From contig CM037870.1 in the NCBI GenBank assembly GCA_021292105.1, forward strand, positions 68,675,260 to 68,739,259: DNA of 64,000 bases, in the 5' to 3' direction. Positions 46,022 to 57,746 of the stretch are shown piece by piece; position 1 is the first letter of the stretch, and each line of letters starts with the position of its first letter. A program made the position numbers and the translations under genes. The stretch is from Anadara kagoshimensis (Eukaryota > Mollusca > Bivalvia > Arcoida > Arcidae). A model generated the notes under the pieces. That model worked only from the letters and a program-made list of their open reading frames with translations, was not told the DNA's origin and ran no database searches.

Positions 46022-46750
46022 ATGTACAGGGGAGTTGATCTCGTCATCCATTTTGTATAATACGGATAGATGCGATTATGAAAATCCAACTAGTTAGTTC
46101 AAAAACACATTTAGAATATTTCACAGGAAATGATCTTATCACGGATAATATTTTCTTATATTAATTTTTTCAATGAAATTATTTTTTAAAAATCGTGACA
46201 ATCCGCTCTGGAATCTACATACTGAGTTTAATGACACACATTTTTATGCCCGTTACAATACATAAATCCAGTGGTGCAGGAGATTATGGAAATGTTCTTG
46301 ACGACATACATGTCTATGCCCTCAATAATTATTAGTTACTTTTAGTAAAATTAATGCATTTTAAACACTTTAATTTGTAAAGAAATCGATCAGAGTGCTC
46401 CGGAGCCCAATAAATTATGATATTGGACCAGAACAATATATTGCCCCGGATTTCTGGACCGAGAAACATTATCGATTCGCTGACCAAGGTGTATAAATAG
46501 GTGTAACCGCTCGGTCCAAGAATGCTTAAATGGGACTGATACTTAGAATAAAGTCCTTGTGGATATGCAGTTATTTCAATTGCAATTTATGTTCAGATTG
46601 AGTGACAATTGATGCATACATGTATGTAGAACGCTATTAAAAGGATGAATGTTCAAGTAATGGAAATCCTGGTTTTAATATTTCCAGTAGGTGTTATGTA
46701 TTGCAAAAACATAGGACAAAAGAGCGAACGGACTTTAGAGCGACGATGTA
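46022..46750. other. Unannotated AT-rich DNA
   Basis: Nothing recognised; the frame 46645-46830 runs into the next element and is not credible. Confidence 0.4.
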
Positions 46751-46751
46751 A

Positions 46752-47417
46752 TGGACATTTGCGCGACAGAATTTTATCCAATTTAAGCAAAATACCATTC
46801 ATTTCATTTCATTTATTTCAAAATAAATAACCCCAGCCACTCTGAGAGTGGGGCATGAGGACATGTTACATATATGCAAAAGCGATCTGGTAAGATACAT
46901 TAAATATATATACATATAACACATTATATAATATTTATAATACGTTATACTATGATACCTACAGTACATTATAAATATAAAGTAAATAAATTACATAAAC
47001 TGATATATATATGGTAGACATTTGAGCGACATTTTTTCTTGCCCCCTGTTCACCATTGGAGATATGACTGTAGGATTTTGAGCAGGTAAAGTTTTTGAAA
47101 AGCACCAAATTAAACTTTATAAAATCCATTAACAGTCTAGCACTACATTTCATAATACTGTTAAAACTTGATAAAATTGCAGAATTAAGTTTGAAGTAAA
47201 ATAACATATCTTTTCTAGCCCCATATTTAAATTCCAGGGCACATGTAAATCTATTGAGATCGACTTCACTCTTTGCATATTTCTGATGAAATTCCCGCAA
47301 ATATTCAGCTTTTTCTCTCTCTACCCTTCATACTGGAGCAGAAAGTAGATTTACACTGTCGCTCAAATGTCCATCGTAAAATAAGACAATGTTTAAAATC
47401 TGTCGCTCAAATGTCCA
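46752..47417. mobile_element. Fold-back or TIR element FB5 with nested LINE tail
   Basis: TGGACATTTGCGCGACAGAA at 46752 is mirrored by TCTGTCGCTCAAATGTCCA ending at 47417. The same word also occurs at 47358-47374, and inverted (GACATTTGAGCGACATTTTT) near 47017. The right arm is thus at least two tandem copies of the end module. The interior is largely a LINE 3' end. Boundaries are approximate. Confidence 0.6.
46797..47340 (-). mobile_element. LINE 3' end fragment
   Basis: ATTCATTTCATTTCATTTAT at 46798 is the reverse of an ATGAA-repeat LINE tail, followed by CCCCAGCCACTC and AT-rich DNA. A 113-codon minus frame (46959-47300) has no RT motif and may be part of the element or chance. Confidence 0.55.
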
Positions 47418-47820
47418 CTAAAATCGTTGCCTAAATGTTCAATTACACATTTTATACTAGTCATTCAGGTTTTTTTTTAATTTGCAACATATGTTCAATA
47501 TATATCATCATATCCCGATATTTGATAAGTTCATGTGTTTTCAAACTTTAAATGGCAGCTCAACGTATTTTGATTGGTTCTGGATAACGTTATTAGTTTA
47601 TTGTTTGGTGAAACGAACCTAATTTTTTAAATCTTTAATATGGATTTTGATGATCATATGGCTGTGAAAATAAATAGGATGGTTTAGGGCACTTAAATAG
47701 TGTTTTAACCACAAAACTGAACATTTACTCCATTGTCCGTCCAAAGAGGGGGTTTTATAATCAAACATGAGTAATCCGAAGTGTTGTTTTACTATCATTG
47801 CTCAATTTCTGAACAAGATC
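47418..47820. other. Unannotated AT-rich DNA
   Basis: Nothing recognised. Confidence 0.4.
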
Positions 47821-47825
47821 TTTGT

Positions 47826-48030
47826 AAATATGTTCCGTAAGGATCGATGGCCAAGTAATCTATAACCCACGCTGGAGGACCAAAGCGCATCTCACTACCT
47901 GGGTTCGAATTTGAGAAATTTTGTTAATTTGTTTGTCAGAAGTATTCTTCATGTTCTATAGTTTCCTCCACCATCATAAAACTGGAACCACTTTTGACTC
48001 TGGTGTAAAACACCATTACTGTAAAACTTA
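47826..48030 (+). mobile_element. tRNA-headed SINE copy
   Basis: Head GATGGCCAAGTAATCTATAA (A-box region) and CCTGGGTTCGAATTTG (B box GGTTCGAAT). The body holds TTTGTTTGTCAG and TAGTTTCCTCCACCATC, the tail GGTGTAAAACACCATTAC. Confidence 0.7.
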
Positions 48031-48298
48031 GTTCCATTTAGTTTAAGACGTTTCATCAATTGGTTCTAGACATACCTACAGTACAATTTTTCCATTATTA
48101 TGGAAATTTACAGGTCTCACCTTCCATCTGTCTCTTTGATACATAAAACTCCGCATCCAAATACTACTAATAGGTTCTATTGCAGAAAAAAAATCTTCAA
48201 AATAATGCTAGCTTCCTTTGGCATTTTTTTTATTATAAATGCTTCTTTGTACATACAAAAGTGACATCTGACTCTTACCCAGTTTTAATTAAACAATA

Positions 48299-48491
48299 AA
48301 GACCTGCCGAAAGTTTAACAAGGAGCTAACGAAAAGGTGTCCAAGTTTGACAATCGAGTGGTTAAGGATATGGATAGCAAGTGGCCGAAGATAAAGTAAT
48401 TCCTAAAACCTACAGAGATATATACCGGTATTAAACATGAGATCTATATTACCTTGTGATGCTGGACAGTGTTAAACTTTCGACAAGTATG
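48299..48491. mobile_element. TA-type MITE family M1, copy 7
   Basis: Left end AGACCTGCCGAAAGTTTAAC (first base lost), right end GTTAAACTTTCGACAAGTAT then G, followed by TA. 193 bp. Confidence 0.75.
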
Positions 48492-48596
48492 TACTGTATA
48501 AATAGAAGTGTAAGTTTTAACTTGATTGAGGATGTAAAGGTAGCTTTATTGATCAGTCAGTCAAAGTGCATATTGTATCTACAATAGGAAGAGTAT

Positions 48597-48813
48597 AGTC
48601 AAACAACATTGACCTGTCCGCTTGACCTTTCATGTAAATATTTATTATTAACCAATACATTAACATATAAGGATCACCGCTATTTATTACGTCAATTGCA
48701 TCGGGAAACTTGCACTATTGCAAATCGTAAAATTGACCATGCATTGGATGGATCATCGTAATGAATAATTCCCACTGAAAGGTCAAACGGACAAGTCAAT
48801 GTTGCCTACTATC
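48597..48813. mobile_element. MITE with inverted ends AACATTGACCTGTCCG
   Basis: Left AACAACATTGACCTGTCCG, CTTGACCTTTCATG (48602-48634); right TGAAAGGTCAAACGGACAAG, TCAATGTTGCC (48777-48807). The ends are about 35 bp with few mismatches; TA borders are possible. Non-coding. Confidence 0.8.
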
Positions 48814-48814
48814 A

Positions 48815-49280
48815 CATGTATTATATACAACGTACTCCCATACCGTTATAAATAAATAATAAATAAAATGTACATGATCTTGTATGCATCGTGTGTTTTG
48901 TTAGTATCATATATACATATTACATTTTTATTTTCACCATTGATTCTCAACAATATTAGCGGTAGATGTTGCATTTATTTGCTTTGCCCTTTGTGTTTTG
49001 TCGGCCCTTAATGGCTATTTAATGAGAAATTTTTTTTTTAATAAAACAGACGAGGCCGATATTATATGAAATATTAGCTGATGTCATGATCAGTTATATG
49101 TACAGGTACATACTGTTATTGAGTTTTGTATATTGGAGTTTGCTCCGTAAATAAAACAAAACAAATAAGGATATAAACAATGCGTTATTACCGGCAAAGT
49201 ATGGATTGATATTGAACTAATATATAATAAAAAGAACAGTTCATGTTATAATTATTCTATGTTAAAATGTACCAATAATT

Positions 49281-49331
<51 letters not shown>

Positions 49332-50210
49332 AGTCAAGTTTAAAAGCTTTGTTTCTTTCTGTTTCAGCAACTGTTGTGGAGAAGGAGTTTAATAATGCAT
49401 AATGTTCAATAGTACTGTTTCCTTATTTTCAATATCTTCTGAGCTTATTTCTTTAAACTTGACGTTTTACAGGTTATATGAATATCATGAAAAATTAAAA
49501 CAATGAGAAAAAAAAAAACAAAATCTAAAACACCCATTTTGGAGGTCAAGAGAGTGATTCTATATAAGTGAATTTTTAAAAACGATTTGTCTATCCATCG
49601 CAAGAAAACTACATGTATTTGCATTATTTACGATAACATAATAAAATTAAACCTTCCCATCAAGCATTTTTCTCCTCTTTAACGTTAAAAATCTTTAATA
49701 GACATTTCTATAGGAAAAAGAACAAAAGCTTTTATGATTGCATTTTCATAACGTCTGCTTTCCATCGCACGAACAATACATGTATTACATAATGCATGAT
49801 AACACAATGGCAACATTACATCTTGTCTTCAAACATTTTGGACATTTTTGGAGAGAATAATAGTGATTTTATATCATAACTTGCAGTATGTTTAATAACA
49901 CAATAAGATTATACCTTGTTTTCAAACATTTGTTTCCTCCGCACAACGTTCCCAATCCGATATCAAGTTAACATTACACAATATTATACAAGTATTAAAT
50001 TTCCAACTGACATTTAAATCAGCATTACACACGCTACTGAAATCGAAATTGGATTTTAGATTTTAATTTCATCTCGTGTTTTCACTTAAAAAATTCTTGA
50101 GCTTGTCAATATGTCTGAGCAATAGCTCAAAACATAAACAAAACACCTCATGTATAAACTAATTGGCTGATTAGAAGATCTTGGCAACAACTGAAAACCA
50201 TGTACAATTA
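48815..50210. other. Gene-free AT-rich DNA
   Basis: Only the GA microsatellite at 49281-49333 was recognised. Confidence 0.4.
49281..49333. repeat. (GA)n microsatellite
   Basis: About 50 bp of GA with two GGA interruptions. Confidence 0.95.
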
Positions 50211-50214
50211 ATTT

Positions 50215-50470
50215 GTTACAGCCAACACAACCAAGAACAGAACATAATAATTGTTAAAACTGAAAAAAGCCAACATAATCAAAAACACGGCACAATATAA
50301 TAGTCAATGATGAAACAACCAAACAAAACATTACAAAGAAAAAAACCACCCAACACAACCAAGAACAGATCATAATAATTGTCAAAACTGAAATCGTGTA
50401 CTTTTCAAGAAGCCAACATAATCAAGAACACAGCACAATAATAATCAATGTTGAAACAACCAAACGTTAC
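50215..50470. repeat. Two-copy tandem repeat, about 125-140 bp
   Basis: CCAACACAACCAAGAACAGA, CATAATAATTGT(T/C)AAAACTG and CCAACATAATCAA(A/G)AACAC occur twice (about 50221/50349 and 50269/50411), the second followed by GATGAAACAACCAAAC / GTTGAAACAACCAAAC. Frames 50396-50662 and 50405-50617 overlap on opposite strands and are not credible. Confidence 0.75.
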
Positions 50471-50474
50471 ACAA

Positions 50475-51235
50475 CATTGCACAGTAAAAAAAAAAATAAA
50501 CACAGACATATTTGGGACAATGTTTACAACATTTTGCACTTTGAGTGGACACTGAAGTATATATCCAATTGTGCAATTACTGGTAGTACTAATGAATGTC
50601 TCAGCCATCCCACTCATTTAACAACCAGCGATTCATATATTAATAAGCATACTTATATTTAAAAATTAAAGTTAGCCTAATTTTATCAAAGAATGACACA
50701 ACCCTTGTATGTACATGTTACCATAAATAGGCAACATATAATTTTTGTTTTTTATATTTATGTTTTTATTTGATTACGTTTTCTAGAAGAGAAAAATTGG
50801 ATAATGTACTACAGAGAGAGGTACTATGATATACTTGGCATTATGCTATTGTCATGTGCTACTTTTGAATGCATTATTTTATAAAAATGACACTATACTT
50901 AAATGGTTTGGTAACGAATACCCTGTGATATATGTGCTATAAGAATATAGGTTGTACAACAGTGGGTCTTTTGAACAAAACTTATAAAAATTATTGAACA
51001 CTGTTTACATTGTAAACTAAATGATATTTTATGTATTTACAGTATTCATATAAAATTATTTGTATTTGTATAATTTGTAGTTGTATTTTTATATTTTGTT
51101 TCTAAAACTCACGATTATTCTTATTATGCAAAATCAATATCAGCTTTTTAAATACTTCTATGAAAATTATATCGTTCATTCAAACAATTCATTCTATTTT
51201 CTCAAAGAAATAAAACGGCACTCAAGTTATGGAAG
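50475..51235. other. Unannotated AT-rich DNA
   Basis: No exon of the minus-strand gene to the right was identified here, although its second exon could lie in this direction. Confidence 0.35.
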
Positions 51236-51239
51236 TAAT

Positions 51240-52255
51240 TATAACGTCAACACATCTCAATTTCTGTTTTTGTTGAAACATGATGCAAATCCATTTTTAT
51301 TTAACAGGGCCATAAAACGAAAATTGTTATGGATAACTATAATTTTAACTTGAATGCCTTCATTACAACATTAGTTCTGTTTGCTGCAAATACATCACTG
51401 AGTAATACAAATAATTTCAACAGATTTCATTTTCTGTTTGTTGAAACATGATGCAAAATGTATTGTAATTTAACAGAGTAAGAAAATCAGGCTTTTGGGG
51501 CAAAATTTTTCTTCAATTAAATAATAAATAACAAAAGTATCATTTTATCTTATTTTCTGTTTTTGTTGAAACTTGATGCAAAAAACATTTAAATTTCACA
51601 GGGCAACAAAACAAGACTTTTGAGGTCAATTTTTTTTACAAAAATAAAAAATAACAAAAGTGTCAACATATCTTAATTTCTGTTTCTGTTTGAAACATGA
51701 CACAAATTCCATTGTAACAGGGAAATAACATGATTTTTTTTATGTAAAACTTTTCTTTAATAAAAATAAACACTTGAACAAAAGCGTAGCATATCTCATT
51801 TTCTCTGCAACATGCATTGTTATATGCAAAACATGAGGCTTTTGGGGAAGGTACAACTTTTAACAAAATAAAAATTAACAAAAGTATCGACCTATCTGTC
51901 TGTTTATGTTTGAAATGCGTTGCAAAATTCATTGTAAATTCAATATGACAATAATTGAGGCGTTTTGGGACAATGAAATTTACAAAAGTATAAACATACA
52001 TGCATATTGTATTCGATTTGCTGTTTCAAACAAGGCAATAAAATAAACCTTTTAGGGACATTTTTTTTTCTTTTCAACTAGTTGTGTTTGCTGTAAAAAC
52101 GTCCTCTCAAGTAACACAAGTAATGCCAACATATCTTATTTTCTCTTTCTGTTTGAAAGATGATGCACAGTTATTGCGCTTCACAGATAATCAAATTAGC
52201 AGGGATGGGGAGGGCAAAACATTTCTGAAAAAATGAAAACTTGACAAAAGTGTTT
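51240..52255. repeat. Degenerate tandem repeat (about 110-130 bp) in presumed first intron
   Basis: Words ACAAAAGTGTCAACATATCT, ATTTTCTGTTT(T/C)TGTT, GAAACATGATGCAAA, TTTCACAGGG and GGCTTTTGGGG recur about eight times with heavy drift (e.g. 51250, 51430, 51545, 51660, 51780, 51885, 51970, 52115). The last ACAAAAGTGT (52244-52253) sits 2 bp from the splice donor of the exon at 52262-53291, so the array lies at the very 5' end of that intron (minus strand). Confidence 0.75.
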
Positions 52256-52261
52256 ACTTAC
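52256..52261 (-). other. Splice donor of the first coding exon
   Basis: Minus strand CACTG|GTAAGT. A full consensus donor exactly where the frame would otherwise run only two codons further (GK, stop). Confidence 0.85.
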
Positions 52262-53291
52262 CAGTGGAATAAGTAATCCAAGGAACATCTGCTACACTAA
52301 CTAGAACAAATAATGTAGATAAAATTCCAAAGAATAGTGCTATATATCTGGCTCTTCCAAACAATTTATGTTCCCAGAACAGTGTAAGAACTCTCCAGTC
52401 CCTGGGTGACAAGTGTATATCCTCCGTGTGACTTTGATTTCGTAACTTTCTCTTTGACTTTTCTATAACATTAAATGTTTGGTAACGTTGTTGGCGATGT
52501 CTTCGTATATAATTTATATCGTCCTCCGATATATAGTGTTTTTCTAGGTCTGGGTGAACAAATTTACTATCTATTAATTCTTTTCTTGCCTTTTTGATTG
52601 GAGTTGAAGCCCTTTCTGTAGGCTCTGGGTTAGTATTCTCAGGTATCTGTAACCGTCGTCTGTAAGATGCTCTCCGAGCTTGTGACCATTTTGTCCAAGC
52701 TGAGGCAGTTGATATCCCTAGAAATTTTTTAGATCCACTTCTTGAACGAAATGAACCTATTGAAGAATGACTTTTAGTGGAGTCCCTCCTTTCCCATTTT
52801 AAGTCCCCCACCTTTAAACCGGCAGGATAAACATCTTTGTTCGTTTTGTTTCGTTGAGCATTAGCTTGAGAAAATAACTCATCAAAATTAGTTTCGTCCT
52901 GATAAGCCACTTTAACATTTTGATCATTATATAAAGATATATTGTTGTCATACCTGATAGAAGGAGTTTGGTTTTTCTCTCTCATTTGCCTTGTGTCCGG
53001 GTGATCGTTACCTTGACTAGTCTGACTATAATGTGTAGTATTACTATTTCCATATTTTTCATTGGCACTTTGGGTACTACGTAAACTTTCCTGAGAAGAG
53101 AATCCGGATGTAATAGTTTCTCCTAATCCACTTGTTTCCGTTGAGCTTTGTGGATGTATCCGGTGGTAACTACTTGATTTTTCCAGGCCACCTGCACTCG
53201 GAGAGAGAAAGTTCCTGTCACTTCCACCATTACCATCACTGCCGTTCGATCTGCGTGAGTTGTTACCCTTACCCTGGCCTTTATTGGCCAT
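52262..53291 (-). CDS. First coding exon, uncharacterised membrane protein (claudin-like TM1, tentative)
   Basis: This exon encodes the first 343 residues of a protein whose other exons were not found. The start is well supported: an in-frame TGA lies at 53316-53318 and no other in-frame Met intervenes; the context is GGGACAATGG. The exon ends ...TCCACTG at 52262 followed by the donor GTAAGT (52261-52256), leaving phase 1. Residues 1-300 are hydrophilic, rich in Ser, Asn, Gln and Arg, with basic clusters (KKARKEL, RRHRQQRY, KSKRKLR), so probably cytosolic or disordered. Residues about 303-313 are amphipathic (VLTLFWEHKLFG). A single hydrophobic segment, IALFFGILSTLFVLVSVADV, at about 317-336 is followed by PWITYSTG. 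A hydrophobic helix ending in P-x-W resembles the first membrane segment and loop start of PMP22/claudin-type tetraspans; that is inference only. The open 345-codon frame is by far the longest in the window. Confidence 0.8.
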
Positions 53292-53405
53292 TGTCCCGCT
53301 ACTCGCCGCCGCCGCTCAATAAGACATTAAAAATATGCAAGTGTTCATCAAACCGTCATTTACCTACTTAGTAACAACAGGGACAGCCACATCTTTGTAA
53401 AAATT
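53292..53405 (-). other. Candidate 5' UTR part of the exon, with acceptor
   Basis: Upstream of the ATG on the minus strand is a CG-rich stretch (GCGGCGGCGGCG, 53304-53315), then a T-rich tract ending TTTTTTTCAG at 53406-53415, a good acceptor. A donor GCAG|GTGAGT (intron from 53989) lies further upstream, so a non-coding first exon ending at 53990 is possible. No transcript evidence exists. Confidence 0.45.
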
Positions 53406-53989
53406 CTGAAAAAAATATTCAGACGCGATGATTAAGATATGAACAATAGTCAGACCAGATGTTTTTTTACCTCGATCAATTTCATCCATATTTACTCGCG
53501 TATATTGTTAATTAATATCGATTCTAAAATATCTTTCTTTCTACAACTATTTCACTACAACTTAAGCTAAGTAACAAAATCATTGAAATCAAAGACGACA
53601 TGTAGATATAAAATTTGTCACTGTAAAATTTATCATAAATTGATAAAATCACTCGAAGAATCCCTTTATAGAAAATCATAAAATTGCTGTCCTCCGCTAA
53701 ATCCTTAACAAAACGTCATTGTGCTGTTGACAATATAGATCAAATAAATATATATATATGTATATCTGTTTCATCCGATTTCGACAATAACCAGTCAAAA
53801 GCATAGATACAATTGACAGATTTGTCGTGTGTTGCGCGAGCTTAGCAGACGACGACACTAGCTTAATACCAAGGGAATTCCGAGTATTTGCCACAAAAAT
53901 GCATCGCCGAGATTCTACGATGTGATAATATTGCACAGAGTAGACAGAATCAGTAGATATAGAAGAAAAAAATCACAGAATAAACTCAC
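53406..53989 (-). other. Candidate 5' UTR intron
   Basis: GTGAGT at 53989-53984 and TTTTTTTCAG at 53415-53406 on the minus strand bracket 584 bp without a credible frame. The frame 53697-53936 lies inside it and matches nothing I recognise. Confidence 0.35.
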
Positions 53990-54317
53990 CTGCAATATTG
54001 ACAATTACATGTTGCTTGCTATATGCCAGGATGAATTGTATCAATTATGGATGGTCATAATTTATTTATCTTAAATTTTAACTGTTTGTAACACGTTTTA
54101 CAAAATGATCAATAACGATAAATAGTAATCATTATTATGTTGTTGGGAAATTTTTGACATTTGTGATTAGCAACTGAGGATGGTAGAATTTTTGCTATAT
54201 CGCATGTCCATGAATAATTAATGTACTACGGAGGGGTGTAACAAACAAGGCAGGAATATTGAAAACGACATAATTTGAAAATACTTCCTACGCTTTATGG
54301 ATTTACCAAAAAAAAGA

Positions 54318-54373
<56 letters not shown>
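54318..54373. repeat. (CT)n microsatellite
   Basis: About 55 bp of CT with one interruption. The minus frame 54218-54460 reads it as Arg-Glu repeats and is not a gene. Confidence 0.95.
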
Positions 54374-54376
<3 letters not shown>

Positions 54377-54447
54377 ACCATTTTTTGTTCTGAACACATG
54401 GTGTCTGTTATGTTTTAATATGGAACAATAAACGTTAGTGTCGTATA

Positions 54448-54480
54448 CAGATCTGTCCAAAGTCTAACTTTAACATAACT
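54448..54480. mobile_element. TA-type MITE family M1, one end only
   Basis: TA then CAGATCTGTCCAAAGTCTAA. No right end was found nearby. Confidence 0.6.
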
Positions 54481-54554
54481 AGATAAGATGTTTTGTCTCC
54501 CGCTTTCTTAAATGCTCTGCTTTTCATACTGTAACTCCCTGTTTTCATAAATTG

Positions 54555-54745
54555 GTTATTTTCGCCCAAGTTAAATTCTGTCACTTATATCGAGGCAGCA
54601 AATTGGTTGAGTAAACCACCAATCCTCAGCAAGCGAACTAACAACATATTTACATTATATCTTATGAGGATTAATTCGGCTTTTTAGACCACTCTTGCCG
54701 TTCTGTAATCTGGGTTATGATGATCAAAGCTCCTTTAGCCAAGAC
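54555..54745 (-). mobile_element. SINE copy, decayed
   Basis: Tail CACTTATATCGAGGCAGC, body CCACCAATCCTCAGCAAGCG and AACTAACAACATATTTAC; the head on the right is decayed. Confidence 0.55.
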
Positions 54746-56140
54746 TTCTATTTTGTGCTTTATACAATATTTCTGAAATTTCTGTTATATCAAATATTTT
54801 GAGTTTAATAACATTTTGAATTTTTACTAACGATTTGGTTAATAAAAGCTTATGGAACCTTACACATCTCAGACCGACTAATTAGCCCATTAAAACCCCA
54901 TACATATATTTTTGCCATGCTGGGGGTTTACCAACAAGACAACAAATAAAATGGAGGTTTAATGGACTGTTTAGTCGGACTAAGTTGTTGTGTGACTCAA
55001 AGGTCCACTGCATTGTTTCTTGATTCATTAACTGATTTAATGATATAGGTCATGTGCCATAAATTTGCAGTGTGTTCCATGGAATGTAAGGGGGGGTGTA
55101 TATAGCGTGCTTTGGATGATAAGTTTCTTAAAATGATCTGTCTTTCATTTCCTAATGTAATGTCGAGTGTCTGCCGGAAGAAGCCACTTACAAGTCTTTG
55201 TCACGATCAGGTTCAAACACTTTTTATAAAACGCGTTTATAACAAAAAAATAAATATGGGAAATAAAAAGGGATAATAACTCTGTGAACGTCCTGTCATT
55301 ATATGTATTTTCTGTTCTGTGTTTGATTTTGGGGTCGGTATCTTCCGTCCGATTTGTGTTTTGATTTGTTTCGTCAGTAATAAAGGCATGGTAGTTGTCT
55401 TAAAGACCATGGGGGCTCTTGTTTATATAAAACTGGGTTACATGTAATGTCATGGTACTCTCAGCAATCCACATCTGTCCAAGTAAGCTCTGTTTTAGGT
55501 TGTTTGTTAACTTTGTATTTATACGGTATTCGTGTTCGTGACAGTCTCGGTGTTGAAATTCTTTTGTACACGTGTTTATTCACTCCCTGATACGCAGTTT
55601 TTGTGTTATTCCAGAGGCTTTTCAGTTGTAACCTGATCTAATATTTGTCTGGTGTGAATATTGTCAAGGTGAATAGATGATTGATTTGGTGACGTAACAT
55701 TATGAGAATTATTTCATGAACGGGTGACTAAATGTACCTGTGTTTTATAAAATGTCAAAAACACAATTGATCATCGACAACCAGGAAAAATCACCAACCT
55801 CCTTGGCGTAAGATTGAACTCCAGCTAAATTGAATGCTGGTCTTACCGTTTTATAAGGTAAATGTAACAAAGAAACATCAAAGAGTTTGAATACAAATCG
55901 CATATGCAAGATATAAATACTTAACTACAACAAGTATTATTTTCCTCGGAGTACGCTTAGCTGCAATTCTTGTAAAGTCATAACTGCCTAGCTGGGATTT
56001 TAGTGTACTTTAGCTGCATTTATGTGAACATCTCCTTATACATATATTTATGTTTGGTGTTGTTGTAAAAAAACATTGCAAAATTAATGTTGTTCTCTGA
56101 CAAAACGTTGCTTAGTGTTAACTTGTTTAAAGAACTCATT
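54746..56140. other. Gene-free DNA, possible upstream region of a micro-exon
   Basis: No coding region or repeat was recognised. Confidence 0.35.
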
Positions 56141-56151
56141 TCTCGTTGCAG

Positions 56152-56179
56152 TCATGGACAAGTTGTTCAAGCTCAAAGG
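56152..56179 (+). CDS. Candidate coding micro-exon with start codon
   Basis: TTTCTCGTTGCAG (acceptor, AG at 56150-56151), then TC, then ATG at 56154, reading MDKLFKLK plus two bases (GG), then the full donor GTAAGT at 56180-56185. The 28-nt exon has strong signals on both sides and a start codon in a usable place (TCATGG), but no family can be named from eight residues. No partner exon was identified. Chance occurrence cannot be excluded in 64 kb. The frames 56087-56338 and 56084-56290 across it are not credible as proteins. Confidence 0.4.
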
Positions 56180-57124
56180 GTAAGTTTTTCTAGGAATCCT
56201 AGTATTTTTCAATATACAAATCCAAATTTGAACGCCATCTGTAGATTCACAGTAATTCAAAAACCCGACCATCTGCTGGATATCAATCATTCTCGATTAT
56301 CGTGTACATTTTCGGAGTCTTGTGAATTAACTTTTTAGTGAATAAACCTTTCATAAATAGACTTAAAAAGGACAGAACAAATGTATATGTATTTAATCAT
56401 CCTAAAAATACCAGGCCAAATTTGATGAAAACTTAATGGACAATCGTGCCTCGGTGAATTGCTTTCTGGTTTGCACAAATGAGGGAGTTATGTCCCCTTT
56501 GGGCCTGTGGGACCCCTATATGTAGTAACTACCACAAATGTAGTAACGGTCACAAATGTAATAAAATTGTGTCACATATGTAGTAACGGACCACATATGT
56601 AGTAAGGTTTGTCACATATGTAGTAAATGTTGGTCACAAATGTAGCAAAATTTTACCACAAATGTAGCAACAAAATTTTACCACAAATGTAACAAATTAA
56701 TTTTACCACAAATGTAGTAAAATTTAAAAAATGATAAAATATATTTTTTTCAAAATGGGTCATATCTAGGCTAGTGTTAATTAATGACAAGCACTGTGGT
56801 TTCTCTGCCAGGTAATTTAAGGTATATCTGTCGGGTAATTTAAGGAATGAAACCCCAAACCCATATTTTGCCTCGGTTTCAACCATGTTTAGCCAGAGTC
56901 AAATGCAAGTCGATTTTTCAGTTCTAAGCTACTCATAACGATGTGGAATATCACGGTTCATGTTCATGTTAACAGTCATTTTCAGCTCTGACAAGACTAC
57001 TACAAGGAAGTCCCGAGATAAATTTCACGTCCCCAGTACATTTATTAGTCGCCGCTTCAAAGAGATTTTTTTTTGGTCACACCCCAATCTTTGACGGGTT
57101 GAGTTCTATTTATTTGTTATGGTT

Positions 57125-57372
57125 TGTTTATTATTCCACTTCCAGGAAGGTTCGTGGGTTCGCAACCCGGGCAGGGTCTGACCAAGACTTAAAAATGGTA
57201 TTTTAAAATGAAAGCAATTAGGGTAATTTGGAAAAGACCGTAAAACCAGATGTGACGCGTTAAAGAACCCTAGCGCATTCCATTGCACTCCATGGGTAAA
57301 ACTTTCTGCCACTTCGCATATAGCTGGTGAAGCCTTGATATAAGTGGAACATTCATTCAATTAACGGATCGA
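57125..57372 (+). mobile_element. SINE family S2 copy, plus strand
   Basis: B-box region CGTGGGTTCGCAACCCGGGC, then TTAAAGAACCCTAGCGCATT and CGCATATAGCTGGTGAAGCC, with the tail CTTGATATAAGTGGAACATT. It is the reverse orientation of the 33.0-33.3 kb copy. Confidence 0.7.
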
Positions 57373-57429
57373 TACTCCTGCAAATTACATGACGTCGGAT
57401 CGACATTGAGAAAACGCCAAATTACTTAT

Positions 57430-57487
57430 TATGTCAGGTTTTTGTTTGTTTTGGTTTTTTTGTTTTTTTTTTGGGGGGGGGGGGGTG
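57430..57487. repeat. T-rich then G homopolymer tract
   Basis: Interrupted T run passing directly into about 14 G. G4/triplex-prone. Confidence 0.9.
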
Positions 57488-57746
57488 CATTGTTCATCTA
57501 GTTGGTCAAATTGCAATATTCAGCAGGCAACTGGACACCCACCCATAGCAATGCAAATTAAAAGTAATAAGCTAAGAATTTAGTTACAAAATAAAACAAT
57601 CTGAATTTTTTAACACTTCCGTTTGATTTAAATCGCAGAAAAAAAGAGAAAACCTTAAAGAAGTACCACACTATATGATCTGTTTCCAGCGGATTGGGTA
57701 CGCAACTAGCCTGTGAGAAGTGCACTTAAACACTAAGCAGGGTACA

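Noticed and set aside
46959..47300. 113-codon minus-strand gene
   Set aside because: Lies in LINE tail and FB5 sequence, AT-rich, no motif.
54218..54460. Arg-Glu repeat protein
   Set aside because: Translation of a CT microsatellite.
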